Origin: Albifimbria verrucaria
Taxonomy: Eukaryota; Ascomycota; Sordariomycetes; Hypocreales; Stachybotryaceae
Direction: 5' to 3'
Length of the DNA stretch: 64,000 nt
Assembly: GCA_020081605.1 (NCBI GenBank)
Contig: JAHREC010000013.1
Coordinates: 744,001-808,000, forward strand
The translations under genes and the position numbers were made by a program. The notes under the pieces were generated by a model, which worked only from the letters and a program-made list of their open reading frames with translations, ran no database searches and was not told the DNA's origin. Shown here one piece after another: positions 1-11,055 of the stretch (its first letter is position 1; each line of letters opens with the position of its first letter).

Positions 1-3000
1 TAGGTGTTTACACGCACCTGAACTTTGCCTTTGCTGGTATCGACCCTCACTCGTACGAGGTCGTACCGGCTCAGGCAGAAGATATAGCCCTTTACTCACG
101 TCTGACGGCTCTCAAGAAGTTGGATTCAGCGCTCAAGGTGTACATTGCCATCGGTGGCTGGACATTCAATGACCCAGGTCCGACTTACCGTACATTTTCG
201 GAGTTGGCGGCCGATGAGTCCAAGCAAAGAGTCTTCTTCAAGTCGCTGATACGCTTCATGAATACATACAACTTCGATGGTGTTGACATCGATTGGGAAT
301 ACCCCGTCGATAAAGATAGGGGAGGCACTGCGGCTGACTTCGCCAACTTTCCCAAGTTCCTACGGAATCTCAAGGCAGCTCTTGACTCTGGCAGTGGCGG
401 TCGTAATGGCATCTCCATTACGCTTCCTGTTTCTTTCTGGTACCTGCAAAACTTTGATATTGCTGAGCTCCAGAAATGGGTTGACTTCTTTAACATAATG
501 TCATACGACTTGCACGGTCTATGGGATAAGGGTAACAAGTGGCTAGGGGCCTACCTTAACTCACACACAAACATGACGGAGATTACTGAGTATTTGGACC
601 TGTTTTGGCGCAACGATATTAAGCCTGAGAAGATCACACTGGGGCTAGCCTTTTATTCTCGCACCTTTCTGGTTGCTGATAAGGGATGCACCAAGGCCAA
701 ATGCATGTTCGACTCCGTAGGCGAAGCTGGGCCGTGCAGTAAAGACGATGTTGGCGGGACACTGACCAACGCTGAACTGACGGATCAGATTCGGGCGGCT
801 GGCGTGACCCCGACTCTAGACAAGGAGGCAATGGTCAAAGTCGCCGTTGTCGGGCGAAAGTGGATCACGTATGATGACGAAGATACGTTCAAGCTTAAGG
901 CAGATGCTGCGCGCAAGATGTGCCTTGGCGGTGTCATGGTCTGGGCCGTTAGCCAAGACTACACAGACAAGACGGCCAAGGTGGCTGCCGCTGTTGGGAA
1001 GCGTGCTTCTTCAGGGCTCTTTGACACACGATATTCAGCGCAGCTACAGTCAGCCACGCGGTACAAGTCCATGAAGGCTGTGACGGTCAAGTACGATAAG
1101 GAAGAAATCGACGAACCAACGCCTAATATCATTCGTAACCAGTGCTTCTGGTCCAACTGCGGTGCCGGGTGCGGCAGTGGCTACAAGCTGGTACCTCGAC
1201 TCGACAAAGACGGCCGCAAGGGCGAGAGTATGCAGGACGGCCACCAATGCCAGGGCGGCACACTGCGCCAGTTCTGTTGTCCTAGTTCCAAGACCATCCC
1301 CAAGTGCGGCTGGTTCGATTTCTTCAACGGCAGTTGTGGTAAACGCGGCGGGTGTCCGGCCGGTAGCGAGGATGTGGTGGCCCCATCGGACCAGCAACGA
1401 GAGGTTGGCTCGACTAAAGCGGCCTGCCACAATGGCAAGGCCCAGGTTGCCTGCTGCCAAACTGAGACCGAGTCTGGAAAGGCTTTAGACTCCATGATGG
1501 GCTACGATATGTGTAAGTGGTACGGCGTTACCAACAATAAGTGCGACTTCTGGGGCGCCATCCCAGACGACATAGACAATCCTACAACGGATCTCGCATG
1601 TACTCTCAATGATAGCGAACGTCCTGAAACCCTTCTTATGAGTCATTGGGGCAGTGCCGCCACGTACTGTCGCAACCCCAAGTATAAGGGCGACCAGGTC
1701 CGCCCGCTATGCTGCAAGGAATCTACGGACAATATGATGTGGGACTGGTGCACTACGGAGTACTCTGATCCGAAAGATGGCAACTTCTGCCAGGCGAGCT
1801 GTCCTGCAGGGTCCATTCGTCTAGCTATGGAACAGCCCCCGAAGGAGCAGGGGTGCAAAGGCGGCGGTAATGCCCTTTGCTGCGACCCACGGTTCCTTAC
1901 TGAGGCCAATAATTCCGACGAAGTCCATCATGGCTACGTTCTCGCACTCGAGAGGGTGCTCAAAAGTCCAGAGAAGTGTGATTGGGCTGGGGTTAATAAG
2001 CTTGACAAGCGCGCTCTCTCCGAGTGGAAGACTGACTGTCAGGTTGCTCTGAAGGGTACCATGAACATGTTGGGATCACCAGACATTGGCGTTCAACAGA
2101 AGTATATGAATGACTTCAACCTCGGTGCCAGCAATGCTGGCTTGTATGGAATCTCGGCCTCGTACATGCAGACGATACCCGAAGGCTATGCGTTTAGTAC
2201 AGCCCCATCTGGCCCCATGCAAACTGAAATCGCTGAAGGTCTTCTGAACGCGGCTCAGGATATTGACGCGAAAAAGAAACAAGTCAAGCAGCACACATGG
2301 AATTGTCCCGCCGAATGGGTCTGGGATACCAGCCGTGATGGTCTAATCGATCCAGACGATGGTGGAGAGGAGGTAATCGAGCCGGATTATTTTGGCACAA
2401 ATGTTCACCGCCGTCGACGAGATTTCCTTGACCCCAATCTCCAGCCCCGAAATGTCGAAGATGATTCTGATGTTGGTAGTGAAATTCCATCTGACAATAC
2501 ATCGGATACTTCCTCAGACACTGACTCAATAACGGATCTCAAGCCCGAGGATTGGCACGAGGGGCTTGCAAGACTACGTCACTTTTATTTGAAGGATGAC
2601 GGCAAGGATAGAGTGGTTTATAACCAAGGAAAGGCCGGAGTTCAAACTAGTGATGATGGTCATGGCTGCAAGGACAATTCCTGCAGAGCTCGAACACCGG
2701 GCTCAGACCTTCCCAAACCAGCAGACCAGCTGAGCAGCGTTAACCGGACAGGTACTGGCGCTGAAAAGGGTCATAGACGATACGAGGATGTGTTGGAGAT
2801 GCGTAATCAATGGAAGAATGGGACTCTAGACAAACGTCAATTGCTTCAGTTTGGTGCATCGAGAGGGTACAAGGTCATGTCAGCAAAGTATTCAAGAACC
2901 GAATGGCCCGGTGAGGTTATCGAGTCTTGGATATATCCCAACGGCAACCAAGGCGACGATCTTAGACAGCTTAATGCTGATATGTCTCGCTATCAAATTA

Positions 3001-3872
3001 AGTCTGAAGGTTGTGGGCCACAGGAATATGAACTCCAGACGCAAGCGCCTAAAGCCAAAACCCGCGGCATCTGGGTCTCGGAGCATATCCTCGAGCTCAA
3101 CACCATTGGTCGTTTCATGACGGCCATGCTCGACGGCGGCCTCGGCGGTGTTGGTGATCCGGGAGATGCAAACTACTTGCGTCCTTACGAGTTCCAGGGA
3201 CTCCAAGCCGGACGACATCAGGTCGAAATGTTTGCCTACAGATTCAGCGAATGGGACAAACACACAGCCATATCGCCAGCCGATACGTGTCTGCTCAAGC
3301 TGGGTTCTATACGCGAACCTGTCGGCCTAGTTGTGTGCGATTCAAACCTCAACCAGTTGAAAACGCTAGTCTACAAGCTCATGAATCCGGTTGGTGAGAT
3401 TAGGTGGTTAGCTTGCTGTACAGCAACTCTGCCCAAAAATTTGGAAAATGCTTTAGCCACTATCCAGGGCATAATGGGTGTGTTTGACTACTACGATGAC
3501 CCCAACGTTAAGACCCGGCACGCGCAAGCCTACCGGCTTGTTTTGGCCGAGATGGGCTATTTCGAGGAGGCATATGGCTACCAGTTCAACACTGACATTA
3601 CGGGCCTATGGCAGCAGCGGTGGTACGAGTTCATGAATGCGCACTTTTTGCGCGTTGGAACTCATTCACGCACGTGGGTTCTCAAGAAGCTCAACGCGCT
3701 GAGGATTAGCTGGACAACTTTGTTGCTCACTTGTCCTTTATATGGTGCGGAGGTGTGTGAGTATTCCATAGTCGCGGTGCAACTTATCAACAGTCATTAC
3801 AATGCTGTCGACCAGGGCCAGAAGATTGTTTTTGATCATAGCATCTTTAGAAGTCAGGTTGGAAACTTTTGA
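1..3872 (+). CDS. GH18 chitinase, killer-toxin-like (subgroup C), 5' partial
   Basis: The reading frame is open from base 3 to the stop at 3870-3872, so the start lies left of the window. It encodes at least 1,289 residues with no intron. The GH18 catalytic signature DGVDIDWE is at bases 276-299, where the last Glu is the catalytic acid. It is followed by NIMSYDLHG (about 489-515) and a closing VMVWAVS, both typical of the barrel. Bases about 1,140-1,900 encode a Cys-rich stretch with CC pairs and CxxxC spacings. Bases about 2,400-2,600 encode a disordered Asp/Ser-rich linker. The tail resembles the C-terminal extension of subgroup C fungal chitinases, which are related to the yeast killer toxin alpha/beta subunit. 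Any signal peptide or LysM modules would be upstream and are not visible. The expected role is secreted chitin hydrolysis, in cell-wall remodelling or attack on other fungi or arthropods. Unlike most genes here, it has no frame break. Confidence 0.9.
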   Translation, partial: GVYTHLNFAFAGIDPHSYEVVPAQAEDIALYSRLTALKKLDSALKVYIAIGGWTFNDPGPTYRTFSELAADESKQRVFFKSLIRFMNTYNFDGVDIDWEYPVDKDRGGTAADFANFPKFLRNLKAALDSGSGGRNGISITLPVSFWYLQNFDIAELQKWVDFFNIMSYDLHGLWDKGNKWLGAYLNSHTNMTEITEYLDLFWRNDIKPEKITLGLAFYSRTFLVADKGCTKAKCMFDSVGEAGPCSKDDVGGTLTNAELTDQIRAAGVTPTLDKEAMVKVAVVGRKWITYDDEDTFKLKADAARKMCLGGVMVWAVSQDYTDKTAKVAAAVGKRASSGLFDTRYSAQLQSATRYKSMKAVTVKYDKEEIDEPTPNIIRNQCFWSNCGAGCGSGYKLVPRLDKDGRKGESMQDGHQCQGGTLRQFCCPSSKTIPKCGWFDFFNGSCGKRGGCPAGSEDVVAPSDQQREVGSTKAACHNGKAQVACCQTETESGKALDSMMGYDMCKWYGVTNNKCDFWGAIPDDIDNPTTDLACTLNDSERPETLLMSHWGSAATYCRNPKYKGDQVRPLCCKESTDNMMWDWCTTEYSDPKDGNFCQASCPAGSIRLAMEQPPKEQGCKGGGNALCCDPRFLTEANNSDEVHHGYVLALERVLKSPEKCDWAGVNKLDKRALSEWKTDCQVALKGTMNMLGSPDIGVQQKYMNDFNLGASNAGLYGISASYMQTIPEGYAFSTAPSGPMQTEIAEGLLNAAQDIDAKKKQVKQHTWNCPAEWVWDTSRDGLIDPDDGGEEVIEPDYFGTNVHRRRRDFLDPNLQPRNVEDDSDVGSEIPSDNTSDTSSDTDSITDLKPEDWHEGLARLRHFYLKDDGKDRVVYNQGKAGVQTSDDGHGCKDNSCRARTPGSDLPKPADQLSSVNRTGTGAEKGHRRYEDVLEMRNQWKNGTLDKRQLLQFGASRGYKVMSAKYSRTEWPGEVIESWIYPNGNQGDDLRQLNADMSRYQIKSEGCGPQEYELQTQAPKAKTRGIWVSEHILELNTIGRFMTAMLDGGLGGVGDPGDANYLRPYEFQGLQAGRHQVEMFAYRFSEWDKHTAISPADTCLLKLGSIREPVGLVVCDSNLNQLKTLVYKLMNPVGEIRWLACCTATLPKNLENALATIQGIMGVFDYYDDPNVKTRHAQAYRLVLAEMGYFEEAYGYQFNTDITGLWQQRWYEFMNAHFLRVGTHSRTWVLKKLNALRISWTTLLLTCPLYGAEVCEYSIVAVQLINSHYNAVDQGQKIVFDHSIFRSQVGNF

Positions 3873-4031
3873 TCATGTAGAAGTTCTTTCAGGATAATGG
3901 GAATGGAGATCTAGACGGCTACAAAGGGGTATATAGCTATTGAACCTGTCCCCGCGCAAGGTTTTTGCACATACACGTAATACCAATAATAATTTTAGAA
4001 TAAGCTCCTATCTATTAGTCTATACGATCTA

Positions 4032-6114
4032 CTAATCTTCATCCTCCGATTTGTTTACATATGCATTATTGTAAGCAGCCACAAGAGCAGCATGTTTAGC
4101 CGGGGCCCTCTCGTTATAAGGCCGCTTCTGTTCTTCAGTCAAGGCGTTCCACCTCTCAAACTTCTCATCCAACTCCATGCCTTCTAGCTCGTCGCAAAAC
4201 ACCATAAACCCAGAGATAGGAGATGAAGTTTCCGGTATGTTGGGAATGCTCTGTCCCATGCGCTCGGGTGGGAAAGGGTTCGTCGAATGTTGTAGCCGCT
4301 GGTTCATAAAAGGGCTGTAAAGTGGTGTACCCTCAGACTGTGCTTTTTCGTATGCGGTTAATGCCTCGCGACGGAGAGTCTCGCATCGAGCTCGGTATGC
4401 TTCCTTTAGATTTTCAGGAGGGCAAACCATCCCGGAACAACATGCCAGCCCCATAGGTTCGCCTCCTCGGCAAAAAGGCGTACAGGGAATGCCTATTGCT
4501 ACCAGGTGGCCAGCTGTCGATTCCCCACTGGTCAGATGGCGAAGGGAGAGGTATTGGGGGCATGGGATATGGGTCGTCGTAGCGAGGCCCTTCAAAATGA
4601 TGAAACACAGCGGCAGGTTGAGCAGCTCGCAAAGCTTCCAGATACGCCATGTTACGAACTTCAGCCTCTTCGACGGTTATATTGCCAAGTCGACGCTCCT
4701 CATCGATAAAATACATTGCATGAGCAATGTCAATAGGGCGTGTGTTCGCTCCCAAGGGCCCTCTATAATGTTCGGCCCAAGCTTCACGACGCAGTCTCTC
4801 AGCCTGGGCACGATAAACTTCTTTCTTATCTTCAGGGATGGTGTTCCAAATTGAATTAGCATCGAACCCTGAGAGACTCATTTCATTGGCGAAAATCTCG
4901 ATGGCGGAGCGTTTATTACCAGCAGGTGGCCAATCGTCCGATCCATGCGTATCAACATATTCAGCTTGGCGAGCGACTTCGTATGACTTTGCTTGGACGA
5001 GAAACTCTTCTTCAGTCACATTTCCTAGCGTGAACTGCCGACGGAGATTTGCCTCAGCTTGAAGAGTGGTGGTACGCTGTGCATTTCTCTCATAGTTAGC
5101 CCAGGCTTCGCGACGGCGAGTCTCGGACTGGGCGCGGTAAGGTTCCTTTTCATCTTCAGGCAGAGTATACCACCTTGGCTCAGCATCGAAAGCCGAAAGT
5201 CTCAATTCGTCACCGAAAAGATCAATTGGAGATCGCCTGATACCAATTGGTGGCCAGTCCTTGGTTCCATAGAGATCGGTGTTGGAGACACGGAGGGCAA
5301 CACCGTATTGCTCATTGCGTGCAGCAAATTCGTCAGCCGTTACTTTGCCGAGCTTGAACTGCTCGGCGAGGTCCATCTTAGCACGAAGTATATCAGCATG
5401 CCGTCTGGACTGCTCATTCAGACTTGGTACTGTGGCAGATTCCGGTCTTTGCATTGAAGGGGACATTACTCGGCTAGAATTCGACGAAACTGTCGAGGCG
5501 GGCTGCGCGGGCTGCATCAGTTTTCTGTAGTCTGGGTGCTTTTGACCTGTTTTCTGATACAAAGCAGCATGCCACACACGAAACTCTAGTCCCATTCTTC
5601 TTGCTGTCAGCGCCGCGGCTTGTGAGGCCCCGGTCTAGCCAAGGCGCTTCCCAAGCCTATGGGATTAACATCTGTATCATCCACAGAGTGAAAGTGGAGC
5701 CTGATCAACGCAATCTCTTCATCACTTAGGAAGTCGCGGATCTGGCCCCGAGCCAGCGCGTCCTCCCTTTGGCATAAAGATCAAAAGGTGTGCTAAGTGC
5801 TCCGCCGGTGGCACGCTGGATGTTCGTGTGTACCACCTCAGGCGACGGCCAACTCATAACCTCGTGCATCTCACCAATGGTGAGAGATTCGGGATGACCA
5901 AGCGCTTTGCCTACCAAGTCGCCGCGGCTGAGCAGAATCTGCCTTTCCTCTTGTGTAAGCTGGTCCTGATGGTTTTGGGCCTTGATATAAAGGGCTTTTG
6001 GAATTGAGTGGTCAGCTGGGTACTTCAGGCCCCATCCATCCCCTATACTGGAGTCTGCATCAGGATCAACCGAGTCTCCCTCACGGCTTCCGGGGTTGTG
6101 TCTAGGTCTGCCAT
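4032..6114 (-). CDS. Protein with four HMG-box-like repeats (frame interrupted)
   Basis: The start is chosen at 6114 because the ATG sits in CACAATGGC. A 42-nt intron (6043-6084) then joins ten codons to the long frame. The first part (about 6042-5640) is helical with LTQEERQILLSRGDLVGKAL and GQIRDFLSDEEIALIRLHF. Four degenerate boxes follow, built as WPP..xxR...F..E, W..(L/I)PE..K..YRAQ, RREAW. They lie near 5300-5090, 4940-4750, 4520-4340 and 4230-4060. Spacing, aromatic positions and basic ends suggest HMG-box-like DNA- or chromatin-binding modules. The frame changes without a plausible intron near 5765, near 5630 and at the A5 run 4472-4476. The translation stays repeat-like across each change: box 3 keeps the 31-residue length of box 2 if one base is removed there. 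This could be a recent pseudogene, but similar breaks elsewhere favour sequence error. Specific function unknown. Confidence 0.6.
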
Positions 6115-6504
6115 TGTGAGTATAGAGGACTAACGGTTCCAATGTTAGCAAGCAGCTGTGCAAAGCACGATTTAAGTGAAAAGGAAGTTACTTTGAGCTT
6201 GACTCAAAGTTGAACAAGAGGCCAACGATTAAACCAGACGTTGCAAATTGAACTCCTCTACAAGCCAGAGCGTGCTGTGATTAAGGTGCGGAGAGGTGAA
6301 TGTTGGACCGGATCTTGCTCGGATTTACACGGCTGCCTTGGATCTTTAGTTTTAATAAAGTCACGGGTTTTATGGGGCGTTTCTTTATTGAACGGATAAC
6401 GGCTGAAGCGGAGAGGGGCGGTAATTTTAATATCTTGGACCAACATTCATCAAAGGTAAAAAGCAGGTGAAGCCACCTTGGAGCCAGGGTCTATATGATT
6501 CAAA

Positions 6505-6528
6505 TAGGTATATAGGTATATAGGTATA
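6505..6528. repeat. (TAGGTATA)x3 microsatellite
   Basis: Three perfect copies of an 8-base unit, followed by a partial TATG continuation, in an AT-rich intergenic stretch. Confidence 0.85.
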
Positions 6529-7596
6529 TGAATATACTTCTCCGCAAATGTCGTTGATCTGAATTGGAGTCGATGAGTGACAATGGCTTGCCGTAAGTGC
6601 CAAGCTAAAAGTCGAACGTTTTGGCTAGAATCAGTTTGTCCTTTAGCTAGCAGGTATGCACTAAAGCGGGTCAGAGAAAAAATACGTTAAAAGACTCTCA
6701 TTCTACCTTGGCATAAAGGCTGGCATGGGTGGGTGAATTTCCACTGCTTCCACTCACCATATCAACCAAACCTAAGGCAACAACTCATGTCATCGCCATT
6801 AGGTCACCGAGTGGAGAATAGTAGAATCATTAAAAGCGTCAAGCCGTATGAGCGAATGGAAAAGAAAGCAAAAGCTACCTCAAAAAGCTTCGTATTTTGT
6901 GATTCAAAGAGCAGCACAGTAACACTAGATCCATGCATGTCGAGTGTGCTCGAACTGCACCCATCTAGTTTCTTTCATCTTGATGCATTTTTATGGGTAT
7001 ATTCAACCCAGACTGATATGCTTATCTTGCTACATTGGATTAAAATGTTGTGGAAACATCATCTCATGGACAATATATCAGTACAAAGATAAAATTTGAC
7101 GCCTTGGCTAATTTATAATCTTATAATTACATATATCAAAACCAATTTGCGGTACACATATTTGAAATAGTTACCACTGGTTTTCCATTGATTAAGTCTA
7201 CTACAGTTGCAACAGCCCCATCAGCTTCTGACACCCAAGGAGATCTGGCTATCCTTACCACACCAAGACTGCAGAATTACATTTATATCTAGTAATTGGA
7301 TTTCTATTCGATAAACGCCAGAAACTGTTCATCAGAGTGCAATACTATTTGATAATCCCCGTGCTGTTGACAACCCCCTCTTCTGCGGTCATACATGGCA
7401 TGGCATCGATTCTCGACGCCTGACATACGTAACCTGTGGATTTGATCATGCACACGGTAGCCTATTGGACTGAATATGTGTTGTTTTAGCAATGCCAAGG
7501 CCTTTATAAGTGGTTCGCGATCCATTGGCCGTGTTAGTCAACTCGTTGCCTACAATCGCTGCCTAGGGGTTGGCGTTACACCAAATTGGGAAATGA

Positions 7597-7664
7597 CCAA
7601 TCAGGACAGGCAATTCGCTCGTATTGGTGGCCAGGATCTCTGGACCCCTCAGATGGTATAAGTA
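7597..7664 (+). promoter_or_regulatory. CCAAT box and TATA-like element of the DUF4139 gene
   Basis: CCAATCA at 7597-7603 matches the fungal HAP-complex consensus. TATAAGTA at 7657-7664 lies about 160 bases before the chosen start at 7821. Both are on the coding strand and in a sensible order. This is inference from consensus only. Confidence 0.4.
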
Positions 7665-7820
7665 GTCTGTTGGCTCCCTCCTTTGGACATGCCACTGCTC
7701 TCTTCCTCCCATCACTTCAGCTTTGGATACTGCCGTTGCATTAATTCAAGTCACCTATAATTGATCTCACTTCCACCACAGATCTTGGAACAGTCGCGCC
7801 TCCCATCCCCTACGGAAATC

Positions 7821-10328
7821 ATGGACTCCGTCCACAAGCTTGAGTATAATGTCCGTGAGCTGGGGACTCGTGCTGTCATCCTGTTCCCAACTCGCGCCCA
7901 GGTTTTCAGAGACATCAAATCAGTCCCACTACAGGTACGTTCGTCTCATCATTCAGTCCTTCAAATCTAGCACCATGCTCATAGATGTCCATAGCCTGGG
8001 CCCAACGAAATAATCGTCAATGGATTGAGCCCTACAGTGGATGAACATTCCATCAAGGTGGAGGGCAACGGCGCTGCCATCATCACCGACATTGCCGTTG
8101 AATCACTTCCAAATCGGGAGCTGTTCGAAGACAGGTATCCAGAGTCGGACTCGGATGCAGAAGACCTAGACTTGGAAGATGACGTTGAAACACAACTTAC
8201 CGATGACGAACTAGCCAAGAAGTACCCAGAAGTTCGCGAGGCAATGGACCGCTTAACCAGTATCCAAGATGAGCTTGAAAAGATCCAAGAATTAACCGAT
8301 AGTGCTAACAAACGCCTTGTCATCCTTGATGCGTACAACAACACACTTGACGATAAAAATGGATGTCCTATAGAGGAAAGCATAGCGGTCTACAAGCAAG
8401 AGCGTGAAAAGGGCTTCCAGGAGCGCATCGAAAGCCAAAAGAAAGAGCGAGAGCTCAGAATCGAAATGAATTCAGCCATCAAAGACCTTCGCATCATCAC
8501 AACAAGGAAGGCTTCAGAGTGGAAAAAGGCCGGCAAGGCCAAAGCCAAGGAAATTCTCCGGAAGAAACGGCTCAAGGAAGAGCGAAACAAAGAAAAGCTG
8601 AGGATCAAGAAGGAGAGGCTAAGCTTCTGGCCCAAATACTGCTATTCTGTGCGCATCTCTCTCGACGTCAGCGCCTTCACTCCGGTTTCGTCTCGACGCG
8701 CATCCATGTCTAGTGATATAGACGTCGCCAAACCCTTGGATCCTGCTGAAGATAAGGGGAGCGCCGTGCCGCTAACAACTTGCGATCTAACTCTCTCCTA
8801 CGTGACTACTTCAGCGTACTGGGCGCCCAACTACGACTTGCAACTCTCTACCACTGATTCGACAGCATCGCTCTGCTTTGATGCACAGATCAACAACTCT
8901 ACCTCTGAGACATGGGAAGATTGCAAGGTCACACTGTCTACCTCTCAAGCTAATTTCGCTGGTCTTGAAGACGCCATTCCTACCCTTGAGCCATGGCACA
9001 TCAAACTGGTACCAAAGAGTTCTGGTACTATAGATGGGGACGTTCTCGAAAGCTACGAAGAAGTTTCTCACCGGCAAGCCCACATTCAGCAGCAAAGGAC
9101 AGCAAATGTTCCTAAGCCTCGCTCGGAGATGTTTGGTGTCTCGAATCCCAATGAATTGAAGATCAATCAGAATGGTGTGAGTGCTGGGAGCAATGTCGCT
9201 CTTCAGGATTATCAAATGCAGCTCATGCTCCTTGAACAGCAAAACAAGAAGCGCTTGATGATGGCAAGACAAGAAAATGACACCCCGGCCCTCCGCCTCG
9301 CGGTGACCAACCTATGTCGGCCACCTACGTACCATCGGGCGGCCCGATGCGAGCGCCAGAGCGGAGGCAAGCGGCCGCCAGGATTCAAGCATCCGCCGTG
9401 ATGCCAACGCGCCCTTGATGTCGACAAGTGCTCGAATGAATATGAATGCGCAAGGTCCACCACCACCACCAGCCCCAAGCGCACCTGGCGGCACAACAGA
9501 CGCTTTGCAAGAATTCGATTTCGACTCGTTCTTGAACAGCGGTGGAGAACCGCACGATTTCAATGGAACAATCGCATGGGAGCAAGAACCCTTAGACTTC
9601 CAAGAATCATTAGTTGAAGAGACAGGGTTCACCACTTCATATGATTTGCCCGGTCTCAAGACTCTTGTTCCAAAGTCGACAGCTTCCAAACAACGAGTCG
9701 CAAGAATCTCGTTTGCAAAGGTGACGTTCAGTCACACTGCTGTTCCCAAGTACAAGCCTGTTGCCTTCCTCAAGGCTAAGCTACGCAACAATAGCAAGCT
9801 TACGTTGCTCCGAGGACCTACTGGCCTCACGCTTGATGGGAGCTTCATGGGCCGCACAACCCTTCCTAGGTGCAGTGCAGGCGATGCCTTCACATTGAGC
9901 CTCGGTGTCGACCCGGCCATACGCGTGGTTTACCCCAAGCCTGAAGTTAGGCGCACAACCACTGGTGTATTTACCAAGGAGGACAGCTCAGTTTACGTGC
10001 GAACCATGACCCTGCACAACACTCGCGCCTCGCATGGCCAGCCCATCAAATTGCTGGTTCTGGACCAGGTGCCCGTCTCCGAAGACGAGCGCCTCAAGGT
10101 TCCACTCATCACCCCCGTGGTTTGACCGTCGATGGCGGTGCAGTCGCCGCCGGGGCGCCAGGAAGCACCCACGCTAGTGACAAGAACTGGGGTATTGCAG
10201 AGGCACGACTCGAAAAGGGCGGGCAGGTCAGCTGGGTGGTGAGCCTGAACGCCGGCAAGACCGTGAAGCTGGCCCTAGAATACGCGGTGGCAATGCCTAG
10301 TGGCGAGCATGCTATGCAGTGCTCGTAA
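7821..10328 (+). CDS. DUF4140/DUF4139 domain protein (frame interrupted)
   Basis: The start ATG at 7821 leads through MDSVHKLEYNVRELG into a 60-nt intron (7935-7994) and on to PGPNEIIVNGLSPTVDEHS. That is the DUF4140 pattern: a strand with TRAQVFR, then a GL-P-VDEHSI turn. A highly charged coiled coil follows (about 8220-8640). The DUF4139 body then starts at LTLSYVTTSAYWAPNYDLQL (about 8785) and ends near 10320. A Pro-rich, low-complexity linker interrupts the body (about 9280-9500). These proteins are widespread in fungi and resemble bacterial proteins once called mucoidy inhibitor A. No biochemical activity is established. The frame shifts at C4 9283-9286, near 9395 and at C5 10112-10116. 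In each case one added C keeps the translation family-like across the join, so this is probably one intact gene with base-call gaps. Confidence 0.75.
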
Positions 10329-11055
10329 GAGAAGATTTGGTATTACGAATTAGTGGCAAGGACTTTTATTGAATAATGAGGTTATGAGGGAGAAGTAGTT
10401 GCTAGGTGGGTGCCTCAAGGATATGGTATGCGATCAGCAGTCTGGGGTTATTTTTATTGTAATCAATCCATTAAACCAGACTCTCCTAATTATTTCCTTG
10501 TATAAAGCATCACCGCTGTTACTCATGATAAACTCAGGGCCATTCGTGACCGGTACAGTATCAGCTAAGCTTTACTCACCTGTATGCTACATCTACATAT
10601 ACGTAATAGGAAAAAAGTAGACCCTTTGGATGTCAAAGAGCTCGAGTTCAATAATCCATATGTCCAGTGACTGGGTTCTACACCCATAAGCTCGAGGGGG
10701 TCACGAGACAATAGAAATAGATAGAACCATTATGAATAGTGGCCAAGATATCTCAAGCCTAGCTCACCTGCACCTATACTTACTAATGTGAATTTATACT
10801 AGTAGACAAAATAGGCAATATCATCTTAATTAAGAGCGTATTCACTAACTATTGCATTATTATATTGAAAAATATTTACATGAAATAATACCAACAATTA
10901 TCAAAATGAAAATAAACATAAATATAACAAGTGAAAAAATTATTATGAACACCGGATCATAGAAGAAGGTATGGAGCCAGGGCACTTCATTTTCTACTTT
11001 GTACACAACAAGCTGCGCTATTAATTGGAAACAGGAAATGGGATTACATGCTTGA
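10329..11055. other. AT-rich intergenic region between convergent genes
   Basis: This lies between the 3' ends of the DUF4139 gene and NLR-like gene 1. Bases about 10,740-10,960 are strikingly AT-rich. No coding or RNA signal seen; the ORF at 10399-10620 has no support. Confidence 0.6.

Larger units (their letters stand above)
6115..7820. other. Intergenic region, divergent promoters
   Basis: This lies between the divergent HMG-like gene and the DUF4139 gene. The ORFs here (for example 6733-7092) show no family resemblance, no intron logic and AT-rich random-looking composition. I see only the microsatellite and promoter elements listed separately. Confidence 0.6.

Noticed and set aside
9401..10328. 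Three separate genes in the DUF4139 region
   Set aside because: The frames abut, have no promoters or introns between them, and together give one continuous family-like protein.
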